This document shows, in pieces, positions 9,359 through 18,452 of a DNA stretch of 50,169 nucleotides. Made by a program: the position numbers and the translations under genes. The notes under the pieces were generated by a model. The model was given only the letters and a program-made list of their open reading frames with translations, made no database searches and was not told the origin of the DNA. Numbering within the stretch: position 1 is the first letter of the stretch; the number at the start of each line of letters is the position of its first letter. This stretch comes from Ardenticatena sp. (GTDB taxonomy: Bacteria; Chloroflexota; Anaerolineae; Ardenticatenales; Ardenticatenaceae): assembly GCA_015487975.1 (NCBI GenBank), contig WFOS01000001.1, positions 1 through 50,169 on the forward strand, in the 5' to 3' direction.

Positions 9359-12300
9359 TCACGAATGTTCTGAGCGGGCGCGTCGTCGCCACAGAAGCAA
9401 ACCGCCCACAATCGCAAGCGTCAAGACAATCCCCAATCCCATCCACAGAATTGGCTGGCGAGAAGAGGTAGCAGCAGCAGATTGCGCGTCTCTGCGAGCT
9501 GCCGCGGGTGTTTGGACGGGTTGCAGTGTAACCCCCTCACGCAAGATGCGTTCAGCAGCCGCTACACGTTCAGGCGCTGGCAGAGGACGTACGACGTTGG
9601 GGTCTATCGCCAGATGGATGGTGGTTTCAGCGACCTGACCTGTGCTATCGGTTGCCCGCAATGTGATGCGATGTTGCCCGGGGCTGAGGCTGGTGGTGAT
9701 GAGTTCAGCCCCTGTCCCAAGTTCACCGTCGATATCCGACACCCAGGTGAGCGCATCGGATGGCACAACGCCATCTTCCAAATCAGAGGCCATGCCAGTA
9801 AGGACGACAAGTCCGTGTGTGGGGAAAATTGCCCCATCGGCAGGGCTGAGGATGAAAGGCGTCGGTGGTTTGTTGGGAATGGGGGCAGGGAGCACCTGCG
9901 TATCCGCAGCCGTGTGGAAACCATCGCTGGCAATGACCCGCACGAGCGGGGTTGTACTGCCAGGGATATCTTGTGTCGTCGAGAGGGTGTACGCTGTTTG
10001 CGTCAGCCCAATTGCCACCGTTTCCCATGTTTCACCACCTGTGCCACTCACCTGCACCAGAAAATCGAGCGCGTCGCCATCGTCGTCCGTTGCTTCCCAT
10101 GTGATCGTAAATGCACCTGCCTCGGGTGTATCGGCGCTGATGTCTGCAATACGCACCGACGGTGCATGTTCACTGGCGCGGGTACGAGTGATTTCCGTCC
10201 CCTGAGCAGTGCGCACCACGATGGTGGTGGTTGTGGTGGTAGCAGGCAACACATAGGAGAAAGAAAAGCCCTCAGTGGCGCCGTGGCGGGTATCGAATGC
10301 CACCATTGGTACAGATGTCAACACACGCCCTTCATCATCGAGCATATCAATCCAGAAGGGCGAAGGTCTGCTGGCCGAAAGCAGGCTTGCTTTCAAATTC
10401 TCCCATGCCACCCGTCCCGTCGGTAAGAGCGTAGGCGAGAGCATGTATATATCGCTGAGCACCACATCACCTGACGTTGTGTTGGCCTTACCTGCAATAA
10501 CCACAAACGCACTGGGGTCAGAAGGAAAGACAATGGGCTCTGGCAACGTCTCCTGAGTAACACAGAGTTCCAGTTGAAATTGCAAAGGGGTGAGACCAGG
10601 GCCACCTTTGTTGCACCCGATGGTATCACCCGCACAGACCTTGCAATCAGCCTTTGGACCATGCCCACCAGGGCCAGGTGCATCACCAGGGATCTCGAAA
10701 ATCGCTTCCATGTCGCAGTCGATACCATAGAAATTGAGCAGATAGCAGTAGTGATACGGATCAATGTAGGGCGGTGAGCGATACCCCATCATGGGGAATC
10801 CCAAATGTGGTCTTTCAGCGTCGGGATCGTTGCTTATCACTGTTGGGGCTTCAAGCCCAAAGGCATCCCAATAGACATCGAAACCATAAAATCCCTCGGG
10901 ATCCACAGGCGCAAGGCTACAATTCGGCATGCCTGTCGGATGGCTCGTATCGATCTCCCCCCCCTTGGCTTCATCAGGTTGTCCATCTTCGTCGTAATCA
11001 GCACACGCAACATGTTTTAGGCCTGTCAGGTGCCCCAATTCATGCGCCAAAGTCGCCCCGCCCGCGATATACCAGCGTGTCGTCGATCCTTCCAATGGGT
11101 CCATAATGACCCATGCCGAATCAGCGACATTCCGGGCAAGACCATCATAAACAGCCTGTTTTTCGAAACTTCGCACGAAGAAATGCACCATACCAACATA
11201 CCATTCATTCGGAAGACGACCATCGAATAGGCGCTTGATGAACAGTCGATTTAATGGATATCCTACTTTATCTTCATCAGCGAGATTCCATGCTCCTACC
11301 ATAAGCGGTTCGAGGACCGTATCCATCGCGTAGACTTGAGCCAGAGCGATGGGATGATAGCGAAAGATATCATTTATAATTTTTGTGAATACCTGTGGCC
11401 AATCGTTGTATCGAAACGCATACCAGCCATTGTACTTTTCATACTCATGATGAATTCGAAGCGGCCAAAACCATATTTCGGGCGTGTTGGCCTTGTGAAA
11501 CGTCACTGAGACCTGATAGAAGTTGTCGCTGACAATGGGCTCTGTTGTCGCAGGGATATCGGGATCGATGGCATACGCAAATGCTTTCAAGGTGAGCGTT
11601 CCTTCGGTTGTCCATGCAGATGGCAACAAGAAGTAGAGGCTATCATCGAGGTTGAGGCGGTTACCGCCATCAGGTTGAGCAATAATCGGGCCATTGATTG
11701 GCGAAAGTGTGCCAAGATACACACCGTTCTGAATACTTCCACGCCAAACGCCCAACTGGGCGGAAACATCGGTCATGCTTGCGGGATCGGAACGCACGTA
11801 CACGCGCACATATGTGCGTCGTTCTGCTACCAGAGGCATGCTGTTGCGCAAATCCTGAATCCCCTGCGTGATTTCGAGCGCCTCGATGGAAAGATTCCGT
11901 TCAGGCAACTCGCCAGCACCAAATGGGCGTGGTGTGCGTGTAGGGGATGGCGTGGGATAGCTGAACACGAAAGGTGTGAACGTTGGGGAGGGCACCACGA
12001 TTTCACCCGGCAATGTTGGCGTTGGCGAAGGAAGCGTTATTTCGGCAGTGGCGCTCGGTGTCGGTGTCAAGGGGATGGGGGTCAACGTCCAGGTTGGAGT
12101 TGGAGGAAGGAGTGTTGGCGTGGCAGAAGGTGTTGCAGTGGGCAAAGGTGTCGGTGTCGCGGTTGGCGGAGGCGGCGTCAGGGTTGTGGTACTCGTTGGT
12201 TGTGGGGTGTTCGAAGGCTGCACAATGGGTATTTGCGTAGGCGTTGAGGTTGGTGTAGAGACACTGCTCGGAAAGGTTGGTGTTGGCGTTGGCAAGATGA

Positions 12301-12433
12301 TGATGAGAGTGGTCGGCGTAGGCGATGGGAGTGTTATTTGGGCATACGTGGCCGGTTGTTGTGCAGACGCCAACCACCCCCACACAAACAAAAAGAGCCC
12401 GCCACCAATGAAAAAAACGAAAATACGCTTCAT
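9359..12433 (-). CDS. Secreted, membrane-anchored zinc metalloprotease (metzincin-type)
   Basis: This 1024-residue protein has an N-terminal signal or anchor, then a Thr/Pro-rich stalk of about 140 residues (about 33-170). The catalytic part holds HELGHLTGLKH at residues 464-474, the HExxHxxGxxH zinc motif of metzincins, with a candidate Met-turn (FPMMGY) near 546-551. A Cys-rich segment follows, then two Ig/cadherin-like beta domains (about 750-950), and a C-terminal membrane helix ends in RRRAR. It is probably displayed on the outer face and cleaves extracellular protein. A good promoter lies 115-150 bases upstream. I cannot name the peptidase subfamily. Confidence 0.82.
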   Translation of the reverse strand: MKRIFVFFIGGGLFLFVWGWLASAQQPATYAQITLPSPTPTTLIIILPTPTPTFPSSVSTPTSTPTQIPIVQPSNTPQPTSTTTLTPPPPTATPTPLPTATPSATPTLLPPTPTWTLTPIPLTPTPSATAEITLPSPTPTLPGEIVVPSPTFTPFVFSYPTPSPTRTPRPFGAGELPERNLSIEALEITQGIQDLRNSMPLVAERRTYVRVYVRSDPASMTDVSAQLGVWRGSIQNGVYLGTLSPINGPIIAQPDGGNRLNLDDSLYFLLPSAWTTEGTLTLKAFAYAIDPDIPATTEPIVSDNFYQVSVTFHKANTPEIWFWPLRIHHEYEKYNGWYAFRYNDWPQVFTKIINDIFRYHPIALAQVYAMDTVLEPLMVGAWNLADEDKVGYPLNRLFIKRLFDGRLPNEWYVGMVHFFVRSFEKQAVYDGLARNVADSAWVIMDPLEGSTTRWYIAGGATLAHELGHLTGLKHVACADYDEDGQPDEAKGGEIDTSHPTGMPNCSLAPVDPEGFYGFDVYWDAFGLEAPTVISNDPDAERPHLGFPMMGYRSPPYIDPYHYCYLLNFYGIDCDMEAIFEIPGDAPGPGGHGPKADCKVCAGDTIGCNKGGPGLTPLQFQLELCVTQETLPEPIVFPSDPSAFVVIAGKANTTSGDVVLSDIYMLSPTLLPTGRVAWENLKASLLSASRPSPFWIDMLDDEGRVLTSVPMVAFDTRHGATEGFSFSYVLPATTTTTTIVVRTAQGTEITRTRASEHAPSVRIADISADTPEAGAFTITWEATDDDGDALDFLVQVSGTGGETWETVAIGLTQTAYTLSTTQDIPGSTTPLVRVIASDGFHTAADTQVLPAPIPNKPPTPFILSPADGAIFPTHGLVVLTGMASDLEDGVVPSDALTWVSDIDGELGTGAELITTSLSPGQHRITLRATDSTGQVAETTIHLAIDPNVVRPLPAPERVAAAERILREGVTLQPVQTPAAARRDAQSAAATSSRQPILWMGLGIVLTLAIVGGLLLWRRRARSEHS
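11940..12340 (-). repeat. Low-complexity Thr/Pro-coding tract
   Basis: This part of the metalloprotease gene encodes repeated TPTPT, PSPTPT and TATPTP units. On the plus strand it reads as GGTGTTGGCGTTGG-like repeats and gives misleading Gly/Val open frames. It is a surface stalk, not a separate element. Confidence 0.7.
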
Positions 12434-12555
12434 CTGTGCATACCTCCTCTGGACTCCCCCTCTGTGGGAAGTGCGAGGGCGGAAGCAAGTCTTCGAAGCG
12501 CACCGTGAAGACGAAGGGACGAGAGGAAGGGGGCTATGCTTCTGGCTCGCCTACG

Positions 12556-12585
12556 AGTATACTCCTAAACGTAGAAGAGAATCAA
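12556..12585 (-). promoter_or_regulatory. Promoter of the metalloprotease gene
   Basis: On the minus strand, TTGATT (12585-12580) and TATACT (12561-12556) are separated by 18 bases. The start codon is about 120 bases downstream, leaving a long leader. Confidence 0.55.
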
Positions 12586-12676
12586 TTTTGCGATACGTCA
12601 GATGCCACATGCAGCCCATCTTTGCCCTGTCGAACACAAGCCAGCGCATACCTATTCACGTCTGATGAGACATCAC

Positions 12677-13567
12677 TCACCGCACGACACCGTACCGCTG
12701 TAAAAGGCCGAACACCACTGCATCGAGCGCTGTTTCAGAGGGCACAAGCAGATGCATCACAGAGCGTGCCTGACACCAGTTGCGCACTTCCCCCAACCAG
12801 TCATCGAAATGGTGGTGATACGCCTGCAGCAAAGTACCATCCAGCGTGACTTCCACCGTTTCGCCAGTTTCGACATCGCGCAAGCGCCAGTCGCCAAAGA
12901 AGTCGGGACTGCGTTCATCGGGTGCCAGGATGTGCAACAGCGTAATATCGAATTGCCGCGCCAGCACGGCACGCAAACCGCTCTGCCAAGTGGGGTCAAG
13001 CAAGTCGGTTATCAATATCAGCGGGCCAGGATGGCGCGCCGTTGCCGCGTATGCCCGCAAGTGTTCGCCCACATTGGTCGTACCTTCTGCTCGCGTTTGC
13101 TGCAAAAAGTCGAGCAGAGCAAGCACAGCCTGACGCCCGCGACGTGGCGGAAGCGTGACACGTTCTGCGCCAAAGCGTGTCAGCGTCACCCGGTCTAGGT
13201 TGTTCAGCGCAATGTAGCCAATTGCTGCGGCAATCTGAGCAGCCAAACGCAATTTTGGGGGGCTTCCCCATGCCATCGAGCGGCTGGCATCGAGCAGAAT
13301 GTGGACGGTTTGGTCCTCTTCTTCGACAAACAGTTTGATGAAGAAACGTTCCAGGCGTGCATAGACGTTCCAATCGAGCTGGCGTAGGTCATCACCAGGG
13401 ACATAGGGGCGATAGTCGGCAAACTCCACCGAGACACCACGTTTGGGGCTGCGACGTTCACCTTGCAACAAGCCGCGCCGCGCACGCCGAGTAGCAAGCG
13501 TCAGATGTTCCAGACGGCGTAAAAAGGTTGCATCAAGCAGGGGTGGTGTCTCTTGTTGCGGTCTCAT
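12677..13567 (-). CDS. DUF58 protein with von Willebrand A-like fold
   Basis: DUF58 proteins pair with MoxR ATPases and probably work in assembly or maturation of partner proteins. The family core DYRPYVPGDDLRQLDWNVYA (residues 51-70) is present, and a MIDAS-like metal site DASRS begins at residue 93. The ATG at 13567 is preferred, with GGAG 5 bases upstream. It is the last gene of the run after moxR, but 149 bases of non-coding DNA carrying the DnaA-box-like array separate the two, which is unusual for this pair. Confidence 0.85.
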   Translation of the reverse strand: MRPQQETPPLLDATFLRRLEHLTLATRRARRGLLQGERRSPKRGVSVEFADYRPYVPGDDLRQLDWNVYARLERFFIKLFVEEEDQTVHILLDASRSMAWGSPPKLRLAAQIAAAIGYIALNNLDRVTLTRFGAERVTLPPRRGRQAVLALLDFLQQTRAEGTTNVGEHLRAYAATARHPGPLILITDLLDPTWQSGLRAVLARQFDITLLHILAPDERSPDFFGDWRLRDVETGETVEVTLDGTLLQAYHHHFDDWLGEVRNWCQARSVMHLLVPSETALDAVVFGLLQRYGVVR

Positions 13568-13595
13568 TCGTCGTTCTCCCCATGGGTTGGGCGAG

Positions 13596-13668
13596 TTTTC
13601 CACACTTCTTCCACATTATCCACATTCTTGCGGGTAGTTTTCCACATTTTTCCACATACTTTTCCACA
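13596..13668 (+). promoter_or_regulatory. Array of six DnaA-box-like 9-mers
   Basis: Six copies of TTNTCCACA-like sequence lie in the same orientation: 13596-13604 TTTTCCACA, 13607-13615 TCTTCCACA, 13616-13624 TTATCCACA (exact E. coli consensus), 13638-13646, 13648-13656 and 13660-13668 (all TTTTCCACA). Start-to-start spacing is 11, 9, 22, 10 and 12 bases, close to whole helical turns, so all boxes face one side of the DNA. The array lies in the moxR-DUF58 gap. It may be an origin element, a DnaA-titrating site or a DnaA-regulated promoter. Confidence 0.6.
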
Positions 13669-13716
13669 ACGCTTGTGCCATTCCCGAGAGACCACCACAA
13701 GATATAGTGTCTCTGT

Positions 13717-14703
13717 TCACACCTCTGCCTGAGGCTGCAGATGGTCGAGCAAAACAGCCACAATATCGTCACTGCTAACCCCTTCGGCCAGTGCTTCGAA
13801 GTTCAAGCCGATACGATGACGCAACGCTGGCGTCGCCACGGCACGTACATCGTCGAACGCCACATTGAACCGCCCATCGAGCAAGGCGGTGATCTTGGCC
13901 GCCAGGATGATGGCTTGCATGCCACGCGGCGAAGCACCATAGCGAACATAGCGACGCACCATGTCGGGTGCGGCCTCGTCAGTGGGGTGCGTCGCCCGCA
14001 CCAATCGTGCCACGTAGGTCAGCACAGCATCCGCAATGGGGACTTCGCGTGCCAATGCCTGCATGGCCAACACGGTTGCACCATCCGCCACTGCCTGCGC
14101 ACGGGGTGTTGCTGCCCCTGTCGTGCGCCGTGCGATTTCCACCAGGTCCTCGACGCTGGGGAAAGGCACATCGATTTTGAAGAAAAAGCGGTCTAATTGC
14201 GCTTCGGGCAAAGGGTACGTCCCTTCCATTTCCAACGGATTTTGCGTAGCCAACACGAAGAAAGGTTGCGGCAACGTATGTATTTGCCGCGCCACAGTCA
14301 CCGTGCGTTCCTGCATGGCTTCCAGCAAAGCCGATTGGGTTTTGGGGGTGGCACGGTTGATTTCGTCTGCCAGTACCAGGTTGGCAAAAATTGGGCCTGG
14401 TTCGAACCGGAAGAAGCGCCGTCCATGTTCATCCTCGGCAATAATGTTGGTGCCAGTAACGTCGGCAGGCATCAAATCGGGCGTGAATTGGATACGGCCA
14501 AACTGCACATCCAAGACATCGGCCAACGTGCGGATGAGCATGGTTTTCCCCAATCCTGGGACACCTTCCAGCAAAGCATTGCCGCCTGCTAACAGCGTGA
14601 TGAGCACGCCACGAATCAACGCCTGCTGCCCCACAATCACGCGCCCAATCTCGCGTTCGATGGCGGTGGCGGTTGCGCGGAATGTTTCGGGCGTCATGGA
14701 CAT
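13717..14703 (-). CDS. MoxR-family AAA+ ATPase
   Basis: A chaperone-like AAA+ ATPase that usually acts with DUF58 and VWA proteins on membrane or secreted targets. Walker A is GVPGLGKT (47-54) and Walker B is LADEIN (111-116). The family segments GPIFANLVLADEINRATPKTQ and LATQNPLEMEGTYPLPEAQLDRF are complete, as is the C-terminal lid domain. The start at 14703 has GGAGG 5 bases upstream. The gene lies 30 bases after the coiled-coil membrane protein gene. Its substrate is unknown. Confidence 0.92.
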   Translation of the reverse strand: MSMTPETFRATATAIEREIGRVIVGQQALIRGVLITLLAGGNALLEGVPGLGKTMLIRTLADVLDVQFGRIQFTPDLMPADVTGTNIIAEDEHGRRFFRFEPGPIFANLVLADEINRATPKTQSALLEAMQERTVTVARQIHTLPQPFFVLATQNPLEMEGTYPLPEAQLDRFFFKIDVPFPSVEDLVEIARRTTGAATPRAQAVADGATVLAMQALAREVPIADAVLTYVARLVRATHPTDEAAPDMVRRYVRYGASPRGMQAIILAAKITALLDGRFNVAFDDVRAVATPALRHRIGLNFEALAEGVSSDDIVAVLLDHLQPQAEV

Positions 14704-14733
14704 CGCGTCCTCCTGTGCAGATTGGTTGATTTT

Positions 14734-16419
14734 TCAAGGCTGGCCGCCCAAAGCGGTGAAATACTGTTGAATGAAGGTGCGCAGATGTGGTGGGTATTGT
14801 TCCTGTTCGAGTGCGCGAGTGGCATTTTCGGCATAGGCCGGCAACGCCGATTCAAGTGGGACAAGGGCAGGCGCCTGCACGCCTGTGTCAGGCAGCGACA
14901 AGCGCTCGGCGTTCGTACCTTCGTCACCGAGCGAGCCTTCGATCGTGTCCTTGTTGGTGTTGGTCGGGAGCACCGGCGCAAACACGCCTGGCTGGTAGGC
15001 GCCTTCCAGGGCTCCAGGGCCAGTGCGGTTCGGGTCGCTTCCGGTGAATTGCCCCTGCCGTGTACCGCCCGGCAGTTGCCCAGAGAGGCTTCCCCCCCCG
15101 CTCCCCGTTGGCGCGCCCTGTCCACCAGCGCCCCGTGCCTGTCCTTGTCCTTGTGAACTATTTTGCCCACCCGCAGATCCTTGCCCATTCTGCCCAGTGG
15201 TGCTGTTCTGCCCACCAGCGCCTTGTGTCGCCCCATTCGCTTGGGCTTGCGCCTGTGCCCGCTGGGCAGCACTGGCAACAGCGCGGCGCGTGGTGTCCAA
15301 TTCCTCGGCAGCACGCTGGGCGGCGTCCGCAGCGTGTAAGGCACTGTCGGCGGCTTCGAGGCGTTGAGCGGCAGCCTGCGCAGATTCTTGGGCGGCGGCA
15401 AGGTCGTTTTGGATGAGCGCGTTGGCAGTGGCATTGAGATCAGCGGCCAAGTCAGGGTCAAATGGTGCGACGGCGGCGGCCTGTTCACGTAGCATGTTCG
15501 CCAACTCGGCACGTTCGGGTGGCGAAAGCGTGTCGAACCGTGCGGCGAGGTCGCGTAAAGCCTGCGCCGCTGCCTGCAAATCGCCTGTTGCTGGCTCATT
15601 GGGACGACTGGCGCTTTCCATCTGGCGGCTAAGTGTTTGCAGGGTATTCTGGCGGGTGGCAAAATCCGATGGGACTTGTGCTTCCAGAGCCGCGCGGGCC
15701 GCCTCGATGTCAGCCAGGGCTTCTTCGAGATCGCCGGGGTTGGCTCGCAGTTCAGCTGCCAGGCGGTCTAGTTCTTGTAAGACGGCTTCGAGTTCAGGGG
15801 GAGGCAGGCGGTCTTGCGGCGTCAGCGCCTCGCGGACGGCATCCAGGCGTTCGGCTTCGGCACGCGCAGCAGCGCGCACCGCGCGGCGCTCAGCCAGGAT
15901 GGCATCCTGCGGGTTGGGAAGCCACCAGAGCAGGGCGGTAGCGAGCAACAAGACGGTAGCCACTACGGGGGGATATGCCGTCAGCCGCGGTGGCAAAAGA
16001 TGGCGAGCAGTACGGGCCAGGCGTTCGGCATGGTCGGCGGCATCGGCAATCTGGCGTGCTGCCAGTGGCGGGCGGTTTTGTGGTGGCTGGGCGATGAGAT
16101 CCAGGGCGGTGGTCAGGCGTTCTTTCAAGTGGGCTTCGATATCCATTTGCAAGGCTACCTGCGCCAGCGAAAGGGGGCGTAAAAGTTCCCACACCAGCCA
16201 GAGCAGACTCAACAGGCATGGCACAGCGATGGAGAGCACATCCGCCCGTTCGAGCGGCACAAACCGGGCATACAGTTGCACAGCCAGCGCCACCGACGTG
16301 GGCGCCCACACCCACCGCACGCCATGCTCAATCATGCGGCGTTGGCGCACATAGCGCCGCAGGTGCTGCAATGCCCTAAAAAGACGCTCTTCGCTTTCAC
16401 CAATTGGTCTGGCATCCAT
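14734..16419 (-). CDS. Large coiled-coil membrane protein of the MoxR/ABC cluster
   Basis: The 561-residue protein has two N-terminal membrane helices (about 40-80), a third at about 150-165 (VVATVLLLATALLWWLP), then a long Ala/Glu/Arg-rich coiled-coil region (about 175-390). A Gly/Gln/Asn-rich low-complexity linker (about 395-460) and a conserved-looking C-terminal tail ending PPHLRTFIQQYFTALGGQP follow. The layout is like DUF4175-type proteins found beside MoxR genes, but I cannot confirm the family. The start has no good ribosome site; a later Met at residue 29 is possible. Its position between the ABC permease and moxR suggests it is a partner or client of the ATPase. Confidence 0.65.
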   Translation of the reverse strand: MDARPIGESEERLFRALQHLRRYVRQRRMIEHGVRWVWAPTSVALAVQLYARFVPLERADVLSIAVPCLLSLLWLVWELLRPLSLAQVALQMDIEAHLKERLTTALDLIAQPPQNRPPLAARQIADAADHAERLARTARHLLPPRLTAYPPVVATVLLLATALLWWLPNPQDAILAERRAVRAAARAEAERLDAVREALTPQDRLPPPELEAVLQELDRLAAELRANPGDLEEALADIEAARAALEAQVPSDFATRQNTLQTLSRQMESASRPNEPATGDLQAAAQALRDLAARFDTLSPPERAELANMLREQAAAVAPFDPDLAADLNATANALIQNDLAAAQESAQAAAQRLEAADSALHAADAAQRAAEELDTTRRAVASAAQRAQAQAQANGATQGAGGQNSTTGQNGQGSAGGQNSSQGQGQARGAGGQGAPTGSGGGSLSGQLPGGTRQGQFTGSDPNRTGPGALEGAYQPGVFAPVLPTNTNKDTIEGSLGDEGTNAERLSLPDTGVQAPALVPLESALPAYAENATRALEQEQYPPHLRTFIQQYFTALGGQP

Positions 16420-16533
16420 ATCTTGACTTTTTCAACCATTTTGCGGGTCTACGAACATGCTACCTGCTTTCGTATGAACGTCCAGAAAGCACACGAAATC
16501 CATCCGGACTTCGCGCTGCGGTGTGCGTTCGTT

Positions 16534-17502
16534 CTAAAGCAGCGGGCGCTCGAAAACAGCGCGCCAGACCGACGGCGGATGCACCAATGCTCCAATCACA
16601 AGCAGCGCGATCAACACCAGAATGATGGCAACAAATGTACGGGAACGCGGCGGGCGGCGAGCTTCTGGGAGTACCATGCGCATGGTTAGAATGGAAAAAA
16701 CGAAAAACAGGCCAATCAACAAGAAGATACTGAGTTGCCATGTGGGCGTTCCTCGTGGAGATTGACCTGCTATACTATGCAAGGCACTATTGTCGTTCAC
16801 TGCCAGAATCGAGAGATAGAACGCCAGCGGTGACATCACAAACCAGCCCCAAATGGGGTTCCCTTGCGCGAGAATACCATCCAAGATCGCAAACACATAG
16901 GGGAGAAACGTCCATGCAATACTCATGAAAAACGACATCCCCGAGGCACGCACGGTTCGGCGAAGCCAGGCGGAATTGAACAAGGTCATTATGCTATACA
17001 CTGCCGCAATGGCCAACAACCCTGCGCTGACACGCACCACATCAATCCAGCGGAACCCACCAAGTACATAGATGAGGCTGTAGAGGGGAAGCGCAGACAG
17101 AATCAGCATGGTCACGTAGGCCAGAATAGCCAGCAATTTTCCCAACACAATACTCCGTGCCGAAAGGGGCGTTGTCAGGAGCATTTCGTAGGTCTGGTTC
17201 TCATATTCGGCACTTATTGCATTGGCCGCAATGGTCGGAACGCCAAAAAACACAATCAAGAATTGCATGAGCGCAATGCTCACAAACAAGTTCCATCCCA
17301 CTTCAGCCGGTGTTGGGCCAAAGGGCCCTCCCATGGGCGATTGTGCCAAATAGAACAAACCGGTAAAGAAAGAAAGCGCCAGCAAATTCCCGGTAAGCAA
17401 CAAAAATGCCCGTGCGCCGCGCATTCGGCCACGAATTTCTTTGAGCAACACCGGGTTGATTTCGAGCGTTGTTGGGCGGGGCATGGGGATCGGTTTCATC
17501 AC
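16534..17502 (-). CDS. ABC-2 type transporter permease
   Basis: A 322-residue membrane protein with about six helices and the ABC-2 pattern SAEYENQTYEMLLTTPLSARSIVLGKLLA (residues about 98-126), which contacts the ATPase. Its start overlaps the ATPase stop by 4 bases (ATGA), so the two are coupled. Together they would form an exporter or a mechanical membrane machine. The substrate is unknown; the neighbouring MoxR, DUF58 and coiled-coil genes argue for a role in envelope assembly rather than simple drug export. Confidence 0.85.
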   Translation of the reverse strand: MMKPIPMPRPTTLEINPVLLKEIRGRMRGARAFLLLTGNLLALSFFTGLFYLAQSPMGGPFGPTPAEVGWNLFVSIALMQFLIVFFGVPTIAANAISAEYENQTYEMLLTTPLSARSIVLGKLLAILAYVTMLILSALPLYSLIYVLGGFRWIDVVRVSAGLLAIAAVYSIMTLFNSAWLRRTVRASGMSFFMSIAWTFLPYVFAILDGILAQGNPIWGWFVMSPLAFYLSILAVNDNSALHSIAGQSPRGTPTWQLSIFLLIGLFFVFSILTMRMVLPEARRPPRSRTFVAIILVLIALLVIGALVHPPSVWRAVFERPLL

Positions 17503-18452
17503 TGCACCTCGCCTTTGGTCAATTGCAAGAAGAGTTCTTCCAGGTCGGTCGTGGCTTCACTGAATGAAACCACAGGAATACCCTGCTGGATGAGGCATTC
17601 CAGCAACGCCGCCTGCTGAGCAGTATCGCCCGCAAACGCCACTTCCAAGCCCTCATCGGTGGTAAAAATATCGTGCACGCCGGGCATGGTCTGTACCACT
17701 TCCAGCGCCTTGGGGGTATCCTGTTCAGGAGCGAGCAGATGTATCTGCAAAAGGCGGTAGCCTTGTGTCATGGCGCTGATTTCACGCACGTTGCCAGCAG
17801 TGACGAGTTTTCCTTTTTCGATGATGACAACCATGTCGCACAGTTCGGCGAGTTCGGTGAGAATGTGGCTGGAGATGAAAACCGTTTTGTTCATGCGCCC
17901 CAATTCGCGCAGCAATTCACGCATCTCGACACGTGCACGGGGGTCCAGCCCGCTGGCTGGCTCGTCCAGTAAAAGGACGCTGGGGTTCTGTACGAGCGTA
18001 TGCGCAAGGCACAGCCGCTGACGCATACCGCGACTGAGCGACTGGACGAATGCATCGCGCTTATGTGCGAGATCGACCAATTCGAGCAAGTCGTGAATGA
18101 GAGCGGAGCGCCGACTGGCAGGCACCTGGAACGCACGGGCGAAGAAATCCAGGTACTCCCAAACCTTCATATCGTCGTACACACCGAAGAAGTCGGGCAT
18201 ATACCCGATCAGCCAGGGCAAGCGATCTGGTTCGGCAAGAATATCCACGCCTTCGATGAAAATGTCGCCCGCGGTGGGTTTGAGCAAGCCGGCGAGCATA
18301 CGCAGGGTAGTCGTTTTCCCAGCCCCGTTCGGGCCAATGAACCCACACACAACGCCCCGCGGAATGGCCAGCGAGAGCGAGTCAACGGCAGTCAGCGAAC
18401 CATATTGCTTGGTGAGGTTGCGCGTTTCGATGGCAAGTGGTTGTGCCGTCAT
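17499..18452 (-). CDS. ABC transporter ATP-binding protein
   Basis: ATPase partner of the following permease. Walker A is GPNGAGKT (40-47), the signature is LSRGMRQRL (139-147), and Walker B LLLDEP follows, with a typical ABC-2 C-terminal extension. The ATG at 18452 overlaps the upstream stop by 4 bases, with GGAG 7 bases upstream. The open frame continues to 18602 but overlaps the upstream gene. Confidence 0.92.
   Translation of the reverse strand: MTAQPLAIETRNLTKQYGSLTAVDSLSLAIPRGVVCGFIGPNGAGKTTTLRMLAGLLKPTAGDIFIEGVDILAEPDRLPWLIGYMPDFFGVYDDMKVWEYLDFFARAFQVPASRRSALIHDLLELVDLAHKRDAFVQSLSRGMRQRLCLAHTLVQNPSVLLLDEPASGLDPRARVEMRELLRELGRMNKTVFISSHILTELAELCDMVVIIEKGKLVTAGNVREISAMTQGYRLLQIHLLAPEQDTPKALEVVQTMPGVHDIFTTDEGLEVAFAGDTAQQAALLECLIQQGIPVVSFSEATTDLEELFLQLTKGEVQ

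Noticed and set aside
12000..12330. Repeats that could be mistaken for a CRISPR or satellite array
   Set aside because: The units are irregular and keep a Thr/Pro reading frame; there are no unique spacers.
11976..12665. 229-residue plus-strand Gly/Val-rich open frame
   Set aside because: It is the complement of the Thr/Pro-coding stalk of the metalloprotease, so the repeats are explained by that gene.
13533..13772. Minus-strand open frame with repeated VEKxxxK units across the DnaA-box array
   Set aside because: The repeats simply translate the GTGGAAAA complements of the DnaA-like boxes; the frame overlaps the DUF58 and moxR genes.
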